64,000 bases of DNA from an uncultured Caldilineaceae bacterium. Lineage in GTDB: Bacteria; Chloroflexota; Anaerolineae; Caldilineales; Caldilineaceae. The notes under the pieces were generated by a model that had not been told where the DNA came from, made no database searches, and saw only the letters and a program-made list of their open reading frames with translations. Location: contig OX638330.1 of NCBI GenBank assembly GCA_951812725.1, positions 4,753,405-4,817,404 on the forward strand, read 5' to 3'. Made by a program: the position numbers and the translations under genes. Below, in pieces: positions 17,429 through 25,887 of the stretch. Position 1 is the stretch's first letter; the number at the start of each line of letters is the position of its first letter.

Positions 17429-18697
17429 CTATGCGGGTTGGCGGGATTCTTGAAGTGAAGGACGCCTCATCGGCTGGAAACGCCAGTAGCTGAGCGAACG
17501 CCACAACCACTCGAAGGGCCCGAAGCGGTAGTAGCGCAGCCACAGCGGTGAGATCACCAGTTGGACCACCCAGATCGCGACGACAATGCCGATCTGCCCC
17601 ACCCGCTCGACCGAGCCGAACAGCCCCAGACCGTGGCCGTAGAATACGGCAGTGGCCAGGATCGTCTGCAGCAGATAGTTTGTCAGCGCGGTCCGCCCTA
17701 CCGCGGCCAGCGCGTTCTGCAGCCAGGGAAGTGCGCGCGACTGGGCGAACAGCATCAGCAGGCCGATGTAGGCGGCGCTGACGAAAAGGCTGCCCCAGTA
17801 GTTTGCCTGTGCGCCGAGTCCGAACTGCGAAAACTCCATCGTCCAATTGTGAGCAAAGTTCTGGATAACACCCACGCTCACGACCGGCAGGCCGATGGCA
17901 AGTCCGAGGATAACCATGCCGAAATAGAAGCGGCGCGAGTATCTGCCTGTCAGCACGCCCCACCGGAAGAGAGCCATCCCCATCAGCATCAGGCCGCCGG
18001 CGCGCCAGAGCCCCCAGAACAGCAACCCGACCGTCTGAAATTCTACGCTTCTGGGCACGCGGGCGTCCATCTGCGCCAACCAGCCGCCCCTATAGGCGGC
18101 CACCTCCGCGTCGATTGTTGCGGCAGCCGGCCACCAGTCTGCCTGTAGCTCCTGAACCGTCTCCGACGGAATGAACTGCATGCTTATGCCCGTGCCCAGC
18201 CACAGAAAAGCAGGGATCGAGACGACGAGAATGCCCAGTGCCAGTTGCCAGGCGGGCCGCAGCCGGCGCAGCCAGTAAACCCAGAAGCCGCACAGGGCAT
18301 AGGCGACCAGAATATCGCCGGACCAGAGCAGGTAGGCGTGGGCCAGGCCGATGAGCAGCAGCCAGAAGGTGCGGCGGTAATGCAGGCCCCAGGCGCGCTG
18401 CCCGCGCGCGTCCAGCTTTTCGCTCATGAGCACGATGCCGGCGCCGAAGAGCAGGGAGAAGATGGTCATGAACTTCTGATCGGCGAAGATGTGGCTGAGG
18501 GTCCAGACCCAGCGGTTGGCCCCGGTCAGATCGCCGTAGACGGTCGGGTTGGAGTAGGCGGCTGCGGGCATGGCGAAGCCCTGGATGTTCATGATCAGGA
18601 TGCCGAGCAACGCGAAGCCGCGCAGGATGTCGATAGCGACGATCCGTTCCGTCGCGCGGGTTGGAGCGGTTACGGGAGGGGCCGGGTCCGAGGACAT
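17429..18697 (-). CDS. DUF418 multi-spanning membrane protein
   Basis: 422 residues from the ATG at 18697, which has AGGAG 8 bases upstream; a start nine codons earlier lacks this. The N-terminus IVAIDILRGFALLGILIMNIQGFAMP is typical of the YeiB/DUF418 family, followed by KFMTIFSLLFGAGIVLM and about ten helices. The C-terminal DUF418 domain has ALTNYLLQTILATAVFYG and GPFEWLWRSLSYWR. The family is related to acyltransferase-type membrane proteins but its activity is unknown. It lies downstream of the ABC exporter genes and may share their transcript. Confidence 0.88.
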   Translation of the reverse strand: MSSDPAPPVTAPTRATERIVAIDILRGFALLGILIMNIQGFAMPAAAYSNPTVYGDLTGANRWVWTLSHIFADQKFMTIFSLLFGAGIVLMSEKLDARGQRAWGLHYRRTFWLLLIGLAHAYLLWSGDILVAYALCGFWVYWLRRLRPAWQLALGILVVSIPAFLWLGTGISMQFIPSETVQELQADWWPAAATIDAEVAAYRGGWLAQMDARVPRSVEFQTVGLLFWGLWRAGGLMLMGMALFRWGVLTGRYSRRFYFGMVILGLAIGLPVVSVGVIQNFAHNWTMEFSQFGLGAQANYWGSLFVSAAYIGLLMLFAQSRALPWLQNALAAVGRTALTNYLLQTILATAVFYGHGLGLFGSVERVGQIGIVVAIWVVQLVISPLWLRYYRFGPFEWLWRSLSYWRFQPMRRPSLQESRQPA

Positions 18698-18735
18698 CTG
18701 CGTATCTCCTAGAGGAAAGTTCAAACCTTAACAGA

Positions 18736-20397
18736 TCAGCGGAAGATGGATCTTGACGCGCCAGGTTTCAGATTGAGCCGGATTCGGGACTCGTAGTCGG
18801 CCAAAGCCACCCTGTTGAGAAAGTACGCCCCCAACCCCGCGACAAGAATCACGACGGTGACCGCCACGACCGAACGAAAGAGAAGATACTGGATCCCGAT
18901 CGCGATACCCAAAACAACGAGATAGCCCAACGTCATTCCGATCGTAACCACCTTTTGGACCGGTGGCGCCTGTTTTCCGAATGGGACGCCATCGATCAGC
19001 CTCAGACCTACGCCCAGATATAGGAACGCAACGACCGTGCTGTAAGCGATCAAGAGAACGGCGTCCCGTACGCTCCAGGACCACGTCAGCACGATCAGCC
19101 AAAAGACGTTCGGAACGACGATCAGCATGAGCCACAGACCAGCATAGATTCCCCTCGCAAACGGACGGAAAGAAGCATCTGGGACGATAAGAAACGACCA
19201 GACACCTTTGTAGTCATTGCCATAGCCCAGGAACAGGCAGGAATAGAGGACAGTCACACCGACCAAATGGGGCAGAAAGTGAGTGTAGGAGAGGCCTGGA
19301 GCAAACGGAGAGACATCCCGACCGGCAACGAGCATGGCAATGTAGCCGATAATTACGGGCGGTATGTACTGGGCCATGTTTCGCCGGAACTGCCAGTCGC
19401 GCATCATCATGGAACTCAGAAACTCAAAACCGGCGCGGCTGGCCTGACCGCCGGCAAATCTGGAAATCCAGAGACCAATATCCCATCGCCCCCACTGCCT
19501 TCGGCGCACGCCGGCTCCTGAATGCATCTGATTCGAAACACGGATCAGATGATCGCTGGAGAGCGCCTGCAGTCCGAATACGACAGCAACGATCGCCGCG
19601 GCCAAGCCCGCAACGGCCAGCAGTGCCGTCAATCCACCCGGCGCCGCGTCACCGGCTGCCAACCATTCTTCGGGAACCGCAATCCGGGCCGCCCTGCGCA
19701 CGAATTCCTCCCTGAAATCGCCCAGAAAGCTATATGCGAACGGCAGTGACATGGGAACGACCTGAACCGCCGTTGCCGCCGCCTTAAGACGCCGGACAGG
19801 AACAAAGCGGACCAGCCACCCGAACAGGCTGCAGCAGAGTAACGCGACGACCAGTCCAACCCCCAGAGCGATCAGAAAGTGGATGGGAAAATACGCCAGG
19901 GGGAGGAACCCATCGTCGTGAGGAAGAAATACACCGACGAGCGCCGGCACGCTGTTCACCCCTACCACGACGTAGACAACGATCCGAAGCAGATGGGTAA
20001 GCCGCGCGCCCAACCATGTAGCCCCGTTTACGGGTTGGTGCGCCAGAATAAGTCCCTCGACCGGGTTTACCAAGCTCTCAGCGACCTCGGAGACCAATAG
20101 CATGCCGAGTTGAAAAACGGTGAGTCCGACAAAAACGAGGAGGTAAACGCCGAGGGATGCCCCGCTTACAGCCAACACCAGGCTGAAGAGACCCGAAAGA
20201 AGAAACCAGATGAGCGTCGTTGAACGCATGGACTGGTCGTGGCTGCCCATCCTGAACAGTTCCTGCCGTTTACTGAGCGTCTCGAACAGATCGAGCAGGA
20301 CCCAGTATTGGTGGGGATCGATACCGCATTGTTCGAGCCCTCTGGCAAACGCCGTACCACGCAAGAACCGCGGACCGAGGGAGGGCAAGTCCTTCAC
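18736..20397 (-). CDS. ABC-2-type exporter permease
   Basis: The 553-residue protein has about twelve hydrophobic segments spread over its length and charged cytoplasmic loops (SKRQELFRMGSHDQSMRST, HSGAGVRRRQWGRW). It starts with a GTG overlapping the stop of the ATPase gene (GTGA, 4 bases), so translation is coupled and the two form one transporter. No substrate-specific motif is recognised. Other members of this large-permease type export lipids, peptides or drugs. Confidence 0.75.
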   Translation of the reverse strand: MKDLPSLGPRFLRGTAFARGLEQCGIDPHQYWVLLDLFETLSKRQELFRMGSHDQSMRSTTLIWFLLSGLFSLVLAVSGASLGVYLLVFVGLTVFQLGMLLVSEVAESLVNPVEGLILAHQPVNGATWLGARLTHLLRIVVYVVVGVNSVPALVGVFLPHDDGFLPLAYFPIHFLIALGVGLVVALLCCSLFGWLVRFVPVRRLKAAATAVQVVPMSLPFAYSFLGDFREEFVRRAARIAVPEEWLAAGDAAPGGLTALLAVAGLAAAIVAVVFGLQALSSDHLIRVSNQMHSGAGVRRRQWGRWDIGLWISRFAGGQASRAGFEFLSSMMMRDWQFRRNMAQYIPPVIIGYIAMLVAGRDVSPFAPGLSYTHFLPHLVGVTVLYSCLFLGYGNDYKGVWSFLIVPDASFRPFARGIYAGLWLMLIVVPNVFWLIVLTWSWSVRDAVLLIAYSTVVAFLYLGVGLRLIDGVPFGKQAPPVQKVVTIGMTLGYLVVLGIAIGIQYLLFRSVVAVTVVILVAGLGAYFLNRVALADYESRIRLNLKPGASRSIFR

Positions 20398-21194
20398 GAC
20401 CGCAAACTTTCAATAATTTCAGAAACGCCGCTCACTGTCTCCTCCGCATGGGTCAGTTGCCGAAAGACGTCTTCAAGACTGCCTCTCTGGGTGGAAGCCT
20501 TCAGCGATTCCAGCGATCCATCGGCGATGAGACGGCCTTCATGGATGATGAGGGCGCGGTCACACACGCGCTCGACCATGTCAAGAACGTGGGAACTGTA
20601 AAGAATGGTCTTGCCTTCGGCCGCCAGGGCGGCGACCAGGTCCCGCACCATGAATCCCGCGTTGACATCGAGACCCGAGAGGGGTTCGTCGAGCATTACG
20701 ACATCGGGGTTGTGAAGAAGGGCCGCGCTAAGGAGCACCTTCTGGCGCATGCCCTTTGAGTACCCATCCAGACGGCGGTTCCGCACTTTGGCCAGTTCAA
20801 ACTGCTCGAGGAATCGGCCAATGCGCGACTGAAGAATCTCTTCAGGGACCTCCTGCAGGCGGCCCATGAGTTCCAAAAATTCCTGTCCTGTCAGGCTCTC
20901 AAAAAGCGCGGCCTCTTCCGGTACGTAGCCGATGCGTTTCTTGGCCTCGACGGCCTCGGTGGGCATGGAATACCCAGCTACCCGAACCGTCCCTCCCTTA
21001 GGTGGGAGAATGCCTGTTAAAACCTTGATGGTCGTGCTCTTGCCGGCGCCGTTCGGCCCCAACAGTCCGACGACCTCGCCCCTTTCCAGAGCGAAAGTTA
21101 TCCCGTGAAGTACTTGTCTGATTCCATAGCTGAAGGTCAGCGCGTCCACGGTCACAACTGGGTCGTGACCACGCGCTTTATTGGAGTGATACAT
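20394..21194 (-). CDS. ABC exporter ATP-binding protein
   Basis: A 266-residue ATPase. Walker A is GLLGPNGAGKSTTIKVL. The Q-loop region is RIGYVPEEAALFESLTGQEF. The signature is LDGYSKGMRQKVLLSAAL, Walker B is VVMLDEPLSGLD, and the switch His is in TILYSSHVLDM. It is of the CcmA/DrrA-like class that pairs with ABC-2-type permeases. It is the first gene of a unit with the permease (4-base overlap) and possibly the DUF418 gene. Confidence 0.93.
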   Translation of the reverse strand: MYHSNKARGHDPVVTVDALTFSYGIRQVLHGITFALERGEVVGLLGPNGAGKSTTIKVLTGILPPKGGTVRVAGYSMPTEAVEAKKRIGYVPEEAALFESLTGQEFLELMGRLQEVPEEILQSRIGRFLEQFELAKVRNRRLDGYSKGMRQKVLLSAALLHNPDVVMLDEPLSGLDVNAGFMVRDLVAALAAEGKTILYSSHVLDMVERVCDRALIIHEGRLIADGSLESLKASTQRGSLEDVFRQLTHAEETVSGVSEIIESLRS

Positions 21195-21636
21195 AAGCGT
21201 TGATTCAGGTTACCCGCACTTGCTGTACGGACATCACAAAGAGTCCAAGCCCAGGCAATTCCCCGGGTAAGCGCATACCCCTCTAATACTCGCCGAGTTT
21301 ATCAGAACTCGTTTGAAAGGTACAGGGTGTCGGCGCTGTCCTCTTTTTCTTTTCGCTCATTTGCGAACGGGAAGAGGATAAGGAACGCGGCTGTTTCCTT
21401 CTATGGAACAGTCTACGCGCATTCCGCAGTGTTTGTCTCGCTCAAATCTGTCGTTTTCGGGAAGTCGAGCACCCGAAAACGGGACATTGTTTGAAATACT
21501 CTCTTTATTTTCGTGGAGTGTTAAACAACCAAAATGGTTGGGTGCATCCAGACCGGGAGGGCGAAGGGAGAGGGTCTCCCGGACTCGCTTCCGTAGATGC
21601 CGATGCCGGGCAGTTAAGGGGCCCCGCTCGCGATGG
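21195..21636. other. Non-coding gap upstream of the ABC exporter
   Basis: 442 bases with no convincing ORF. It must contain the exporter promoter on the minus strand, but no good -35/-10 pair is seen. The middle part is less GC-rich than its surroundings. On the minus strand, close to the end of the UDG gene, GACCGGGAG and CTCCCGG can pair around 21560-21590 without a T-run. Confidence 0.4.
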
Positions 21637-22356
21637 TCAGACGCGCTGCAGATCGGCTTTGATCGACGTCAGCACGTCATCGAACATCGCGGCTGTCAGG
21701 CGGCCGGTATTCGTGTTCTGGCGGCTGACGTGGTAGGAGGCATAGAGGCGGGGCAGACCGGCGGAAAGGGAGTGCGCGACGCCGTGCGTGAAAGTATGGC
21801 GGGGAAGCTCATGGCCGAGCTCGCGCAGGGCGCGCAGATAGCCGTCGAAGGCTATCTTGCCGAGCGCCAACACCGCCTGCAACTGCGGTAGCAGGGCCAG
21901 TTCCTGCACGAGCCAGTTGCGGCAGTTGGTTAGTTCGGCTGCATTGGGCCGGTTTTTGGGCGGCACACAGTAGGCCACGCCGGTCATGTAGCAGTCGATG
22001 AGTTCGAGGCCGTCTTCGCGGTGGGTACTGGTGGGCCCGCTGGCGAAGCCGGCGCGGTGCAGGGCGGGGTAAAGGAAATTGCCCGAACCGTCGCCGGTGA
22101 AGGGGCGGCCGGTGCGGTTGGCCCCGTGGGCGCCGGGGGCGAGGCCCAGGACGAGAAGGCGGGCGCGGGGATCGCCCCAGCCCGGGACAGGCTTGCCCCA
22201 ATAGGTGAAGTCGCGAAAAGCCTGGCGCTTCGTCGCGGCCACCTCTTCGCGCCACGCCACCAGGCGCGGGCAGGCGCGGCAGGTGGTCGCGGCGGCGTGT
22301 AGGGCGTCAAGGGTCTCGAACGTGGGGTTACTGCCCATCGGATCACTCTGAGGCAT
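21637..22356 (-). CDS. Uracil-DNA glycosylase, family 5 (UDGb)
   Basis: 239 residues. TTCRACPRL near the N-terminus fits part of the Fe-S cluster site. The main active-site motif is GLAPGAHGANRTGRPFTGDGSG, and the second motif YHVSRQNTNTGRLT is the family 5 form. The protein removes uracil and other deaminated bases from DNA at the start of base excision repair. Family 5 enzymes lack the usual polar catalytic residue, and this one has Ala in GLAPGAH as expected. It is preceded by an AGAGGA Shine-Dalgarno and lies downstream of the FAH gene. Confidence 0.92.
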   Translation of the reverse strand: MPQSDPMGSNPTFETLDALHAAATTCRACPRLVAWREEVAATKRQAFRDFTYWGKPVPGWGDPRARLLVLGLAPGAHGANRTGRPFTGDGSGNFLYPALHRAGFASGPTSTHREDGLELIDCYMTGVAYCVPPKNRPNAAELTNCRNWLVQELALLPQLQAVLALGKIAFDGYLRALRELGHELPRHTFTHGVAHSLSAGLPRLYASYHVSRQNTNTGRLTAAMFDDVLTSIKADLQRV

Positions 22357-22407
22357 TCAGTTTCCTCTGGCCGGGCGCGTGCCCGCAGTGAACTGGAAAC
22401 GGAACAC

Positions 22408-23409
22408 TCACAGCGTCCGAATCTCTACCAACTGCTCAGCCTCCGGCGTGTCCTGGAGTTCGTTGCGCAGTGGGCGGCCGAAACCGGGCGCGCTGATTTC
22501 GAAGACGTCGCAGGGCTCGGTCTGGATGCCGGCGGCGAAGCTGAGCGTAGCCGTGCCGTAAAAGTGCAGATGTACATCGCCGGGCGTGCGGAAGGGCGCG
22601 TACTTGAAGTGATGGTGCTGGATGTTGGCGAGGCTGTGGGTCATGTTGGCCTCGCCGGTCAGGAAGGGCGCGGACCACAGCTCGCGACCGTCACGCAGGA
22701 TGCGGGAGGTGCCCTCGATGTGCGCGGGTGGGTCGCCCAGCAGCAACTCCGGGCCGCACGAGCTTTGCCGCAGCTTGGAGTGGGCGAGGTACAGGTAGTT
22801 CTTTTTCTCCAACACATGATCGGCGAACTCGTTGCCCAGCGCATAACCGACGCACAGGACCGCGCCGTCGTCGCCGATCACATAGCAGCCGACCAGCTCC
22901 GGCTCTTCGCTGCCCTCGAGGGCGAAGGACGGCATGGTCAGGGGCTGTCCCGGCGGCACGAGCCAGCGGCCATCGCCCTTATAGAACCACTCCGGCGCCA
23001 CGCCCACCTGGCCGGGCGCGGGTTTGCCGCCTTCAAGCCCCAGACGAAACATGCGCATTGAGTCGGTCAGCGTCGCTTCATCTTCGACGTTGAGATTCTG
23101 GTGCATGGCATCGCGCGCCTGCGCGCTGCCGAGATGATCGAGACCGGTGCCGCTGATGACCAGGCGGGTGGGGTCGGGGTGGTCCAGCGGCGGCAGGAGC
23201 CTCCCGCCGGCCGAAATCGGGCCGTATTCCGCCCGCTGACTGCCCAGCCGCTCCTCAACCAGCTCGGTCATGGGACGCCCACTGCGCCCTGCCGCGCGCG
23301 CCAGGTCATATACGCGCTCGGTTCCGTCGAGAACGTGCAGTGTCTCCTCGCTCTCGACCATCGCCACCCGGCGTTCGCCGCCCTCTGTCCGGTACTGCAC
23401 CAGTCGCAT
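22408..23409 (-). CDS. AraD1/GguC-type fumarylacetoacetate hydrolase-fold protein
   Basis: The 333-residue protein begins MRLVQYRTEGGERRVAMVES, the AraD1/GguC pattern. The FAH-fold core has PEWFYKGDG, EEPELVGCYVIGDDG, GYALGNEFADHVLEKKNYLYLAHSKLRQ (metal site) and DVFEISAPGFGRPLRN. Known relatives dehydrate or cleave 2-keto-3-deoxy sugar acids in non-phosphorylating pentose and hexose routes. This fits the sugar genes in the region. The exact reaction is not given by the sequence. Confidence 0.82.
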   Translation of the reverse strand: MRLVQYRTEGGERRVAMVESEETLHVLDGTERVYDLARAAGRSGRPMTELVEERLGSQRAEYGPISAGGRLLPPLDHPDPTRLVISGTGLDHLGSAQARDAMHQNLNVEDEATLTDSMRMFRLGLEGGKPAPGQVGVAPEWFYKGDGRWLVPPGQPLTMPSFALEGSEEPELVGCYVIGDDGAVLCVGYALGNEFADHVLEKKNYLYLAHSKLRQSSCGPELLLGDPPAHIEGTSRILRDGRELWSAPFLTGEANMTHSLANIQHHHFKYAPFRTPGDVHLHFYGTATLSFAAGIQTEPCDVFEISAPGFGRPLRNELQDTPEAEQLVEIRTL

Positions 23410-23508
23410 ATCGTCTCCTCCTCAACTGCTCTGCTGAATGACCACCGATCAGTGGCCAGGCGAACGACCACTAAGAGCCAAGAAATGAAAACGCAAAACT
23501 GTCAACCG

Positions 23509-25500
23509 TTACCGCTCTTCCCACTTCATCGCATCCCAGGCAACCTTGCGGGATAGATATGTCTCGTAAGTCACGTCGGACAGGGAGATGTAATCATTGC
23601 CTGAGCCGCTGAAGCTGTAAGTGCCCAGGGAGACCCACTCGTTGGAATACTGGGACTGATCGACCTCTCGCAGCGTGAAACCGCCCGAGTGCGAAATCCA
23701 ATAGCGGGCGTTGCTCGTCGTCGCCTGGTTACCGGGGATGTAAACGAACACCTCGTAACTGGCCGCCTCCAAATCCGGGGACCATTTACCCCAGTTATAT
23801 CCGTTGCGGGTCTTGTCATTGTTGTTCGTCCAGAAAAGGTGGTCGGCGTGGCCCTCGTCCTCCTCTTGCCAGGTGGTCGTAAGGCCGCCTCTCTCGAATC
23901 CGGAGTCCTGGTCGTCAACCACGACGCTGACAGTGGGCGTCGGCTGCGGCGTGGGCGAGGGCTGCGGCGTTGCGGCGACCCAACTCAACTTCACCTGGGC
24001 GGCCTCCTCGTGCTCATAGTACTCCAGAACGAGATTCAACGACCCGCCATCGTGTTGCAACGTATATTGGTATGATGTCGCGGGATGATCGCTCCAGCCA
24101 TCGATCTGTTTGACGCTGTCAATAAACAGGCGCACACCGTCGTCGGACACAACATCGAAGCGGTAGGATCCCGATTCGAGCGAAATCTGTGTGCTCCAAC
24201 GGGCTGAAAAATTATCGGCGTTGATGGTTGGCGACGCAGGTGACCCGGTGCCCCAATCGTAGTCGATGACAGACTCCTGCTGGGCGAGAGCCGGACTACC
24301 GGTCAGGGTGGTGTTGTTCCAGTACAGCGCCTGCCACACGATAACCGGCGTCGATGTCACTGTCGGCGTTGGCGTTGGCCCCGACGTAGATGTTGGTCCC
24401 GGCGTTGGCGATGTTGCCGCGGTCGAGGTTGGCGCCGGCGTGTACGTGGCCAGCGGTGTTGCGGTCGCCAGCGGTGTTGCCGTGGCCGCTGTTGTGGACC
24501 CGGCCAGCGGTGTTGTCGTCGACGTCGGCGTGGGCCCGGTTGGTGTTGGCGTTGGCGTCGCAGAAGTCTCCAGCTTGTTCCAGGTCAGGCGCGCTTCCGC
24601 CTGCCCGGTTCCTTCGTAATACTCCATGCGCACGGTGACGGCGTTGCCGTCCAGATAGATGATCTGGGAGTAGGTTGTCGCGGTCTGCACCTGCCAGAAA
24701 TCGAGCAGGGTTCTGTCTCCGACCAACAGCCGCACGCCGTCATCCACGGTAGCCGTAAAGCGGTAATCGCCTGCCGGCAACTGTAGTGATCTGCTCCAGC
24801 GGACCGAGAATTCATCCTGATTGAGGCCGTCGAGCGGGCTCTCGTAACCCCAGTCAAAGTTGATACGGGCGTCGCCGCGCGTCGTATGCGCCGGTCCCTG
24901 AAGTGAACTGTTGTTGTAATACTCGCCCCTCCAGAAGGTCGTGGGCAGGTCCGCCTCCCGCTCCCAACTCACCGAAATCGAAGCCGCGCCGGTCAACTCG
25001 AAATATTCGACGCGAATCAGGTGCTGCCCTTCGGACAGGTGCAGTCTGGCCTCATAGGAGGCTTTTGCTTGTTCGATCCAGCTGTCGATGCGCAACACGC
25101 CATCCACCCAAAGCCGCACGCCGTCATCAACTTCGGCGGTAAAGATGTAGTTGCCGGCCTCTTCGGCGGAGATGTTGAGATGTCGCAGCCAGCGGCCCGA
25201 AAATCGATCTGCGGGAATAGCCGTGCCTGGGGAGCCATCCCCCCAGTCGAAACTAAGCGTCTCATCTTCACGCGAGATGACTGCATCACCGGTAAGCGTA
25301 GTGTTGGCCCAATAGTCGGCTTCCCAGGTCGTTTCTGATTCATGGGCCAGGGCGTCCACAGAGTTCAGCGCGATAACCGAGAGCGCGCAAAGACCCAGCA
25401 GGACGGCACAGCATGCAATGCGCCCGCTCTTGCCCCCGCGCCTGTCAAGCCAGGCGAATAGCCTTAAAACGCCAACTCGAATCCGGTTATCTCTGTGCAT
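23509..25500 (-). CDS. Secreted/anchored protein with three PA14 domains and a golvesin-like C-terminal domain
   Basis: The protein has 663 residues. A hydrophobic segment (about 27-45) after a basic start is a signal or anchor. PA14 domain 1 is at about 55-180, domain 2 at about 185-310, and domain 3 at about 395-510, each with the ADDGVRL-type motif (VDDGVRLWVDG, VDDGVRLLVGD, SDDGVRLFIDS). A Pro/Thr-rich linker of about 80 residues (313-393) separates domains 2 and 3. The last ~140 residues (VVDDQDSGFERGG...WDAMKWEE) resemble the golvesin/Xly carbohydrate-binding domain. PA14 domains bind glycans, so surface adhesion or polysaccharide binding is likely. No enzyme domain is seen. Confidence 0.88.
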   Translation of the reverse strand: MHRDNRIRVGVLRLFAWLDRRGGKSGRIACCAVLLGLCALSVIALNSVDALAHESETTWEADYWANTTLTGDAVISREDETLSFDWGDGSPGTAIPADRFSGRWLRHLNISAEEAGNYIFTAEVDDGVRLWVDGVLRIDSWIEQAKASYEARLHLSEGQHLIRVEYFELTGAASISVSWEREADLPTTFWRGEYYNNSSLQGPAHTTRGDARINFDWGYESPLDGLNQDEFSVRWSRSLQLPAGDYRFTATVDDGVRLLVGDRTLLDFWQVQTATTYSQIIYLDGNAVTVRMEYYEGTGQAEARLTWNKLETSATPTPTPTGPTPTSTTTPLAGSTTAATATPLATATPLATYTPAPTSTAATSPTPGPTSTSGPTPTPTVTSTPVIVWQALYWNNTTLTGSPALAQQESVIDYDWGTGSPASPTINADNFSARWSTQISLESGSYRFDVVSDDGVRLFIDSVKQIDGWSDHPATSYQYTLQHDGGSLNLVLEYYEHEEAAQVKLSWVAATPQPSPTPQPTPTVSVVVDDQDSGFERGGLTTTWQEEDEGHADHLFWTNNNDKTRNGYNWGKWSPDLEAASYEVFVYIPGNQATTSNARYWISHSGGFTLREVDQSQYSNEWVSLGTYSFSGSGNDYISLSDVTYETYLSRKVAWDAMKWEER

Positions 25501-25887
25501 CGCTTTCTCCTTGCATTGATCAGTCTCTGTGAGTCAGATTGGCCGCCGTTATCTCCAGGATTATGGCAGGTTGCCGCGAATCCAGATGTTTGGACACGTA
25601 GCGGCAACCTGACAACTGGGCGGCGGCCAAAGCAGACCCCACGGACCACTATAGATTCCCCAACTTAGTCGGTGCGAGAATAATTATACTACATGCGCCG
25701 AGATCGATCTATAGCCACCATGGAGTCCATGGCGGCCCGTAATGGCGTATACATTACGCATTCCACATTCACTGTGCTATTCTTACAGTCGCATTTACCC
25801 TTCGTGAACGTGCTGTTTTCAGCGTTCATTTGCTGGTGACCGCTCGCCTGGCAACCTGAAAACGAACAACTGGAAAACACTCCTGGC
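25501..25887. other. Divergent intergenic region between PA14 gene and rqcH
   Basis: 387 bases without an ORF. On the minus strand a perfect TATAAT (25683-25688) has TAGATC 17 bases upstream (25706-25711), a possible promoter for the PA14 gene with a 5' leader of about 175 bases. The region is AT-richer than the genome around it. No clear promoter is seen for rqcH, which also lacks a good Shine-Dalgarno. Confidence 0.4.
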
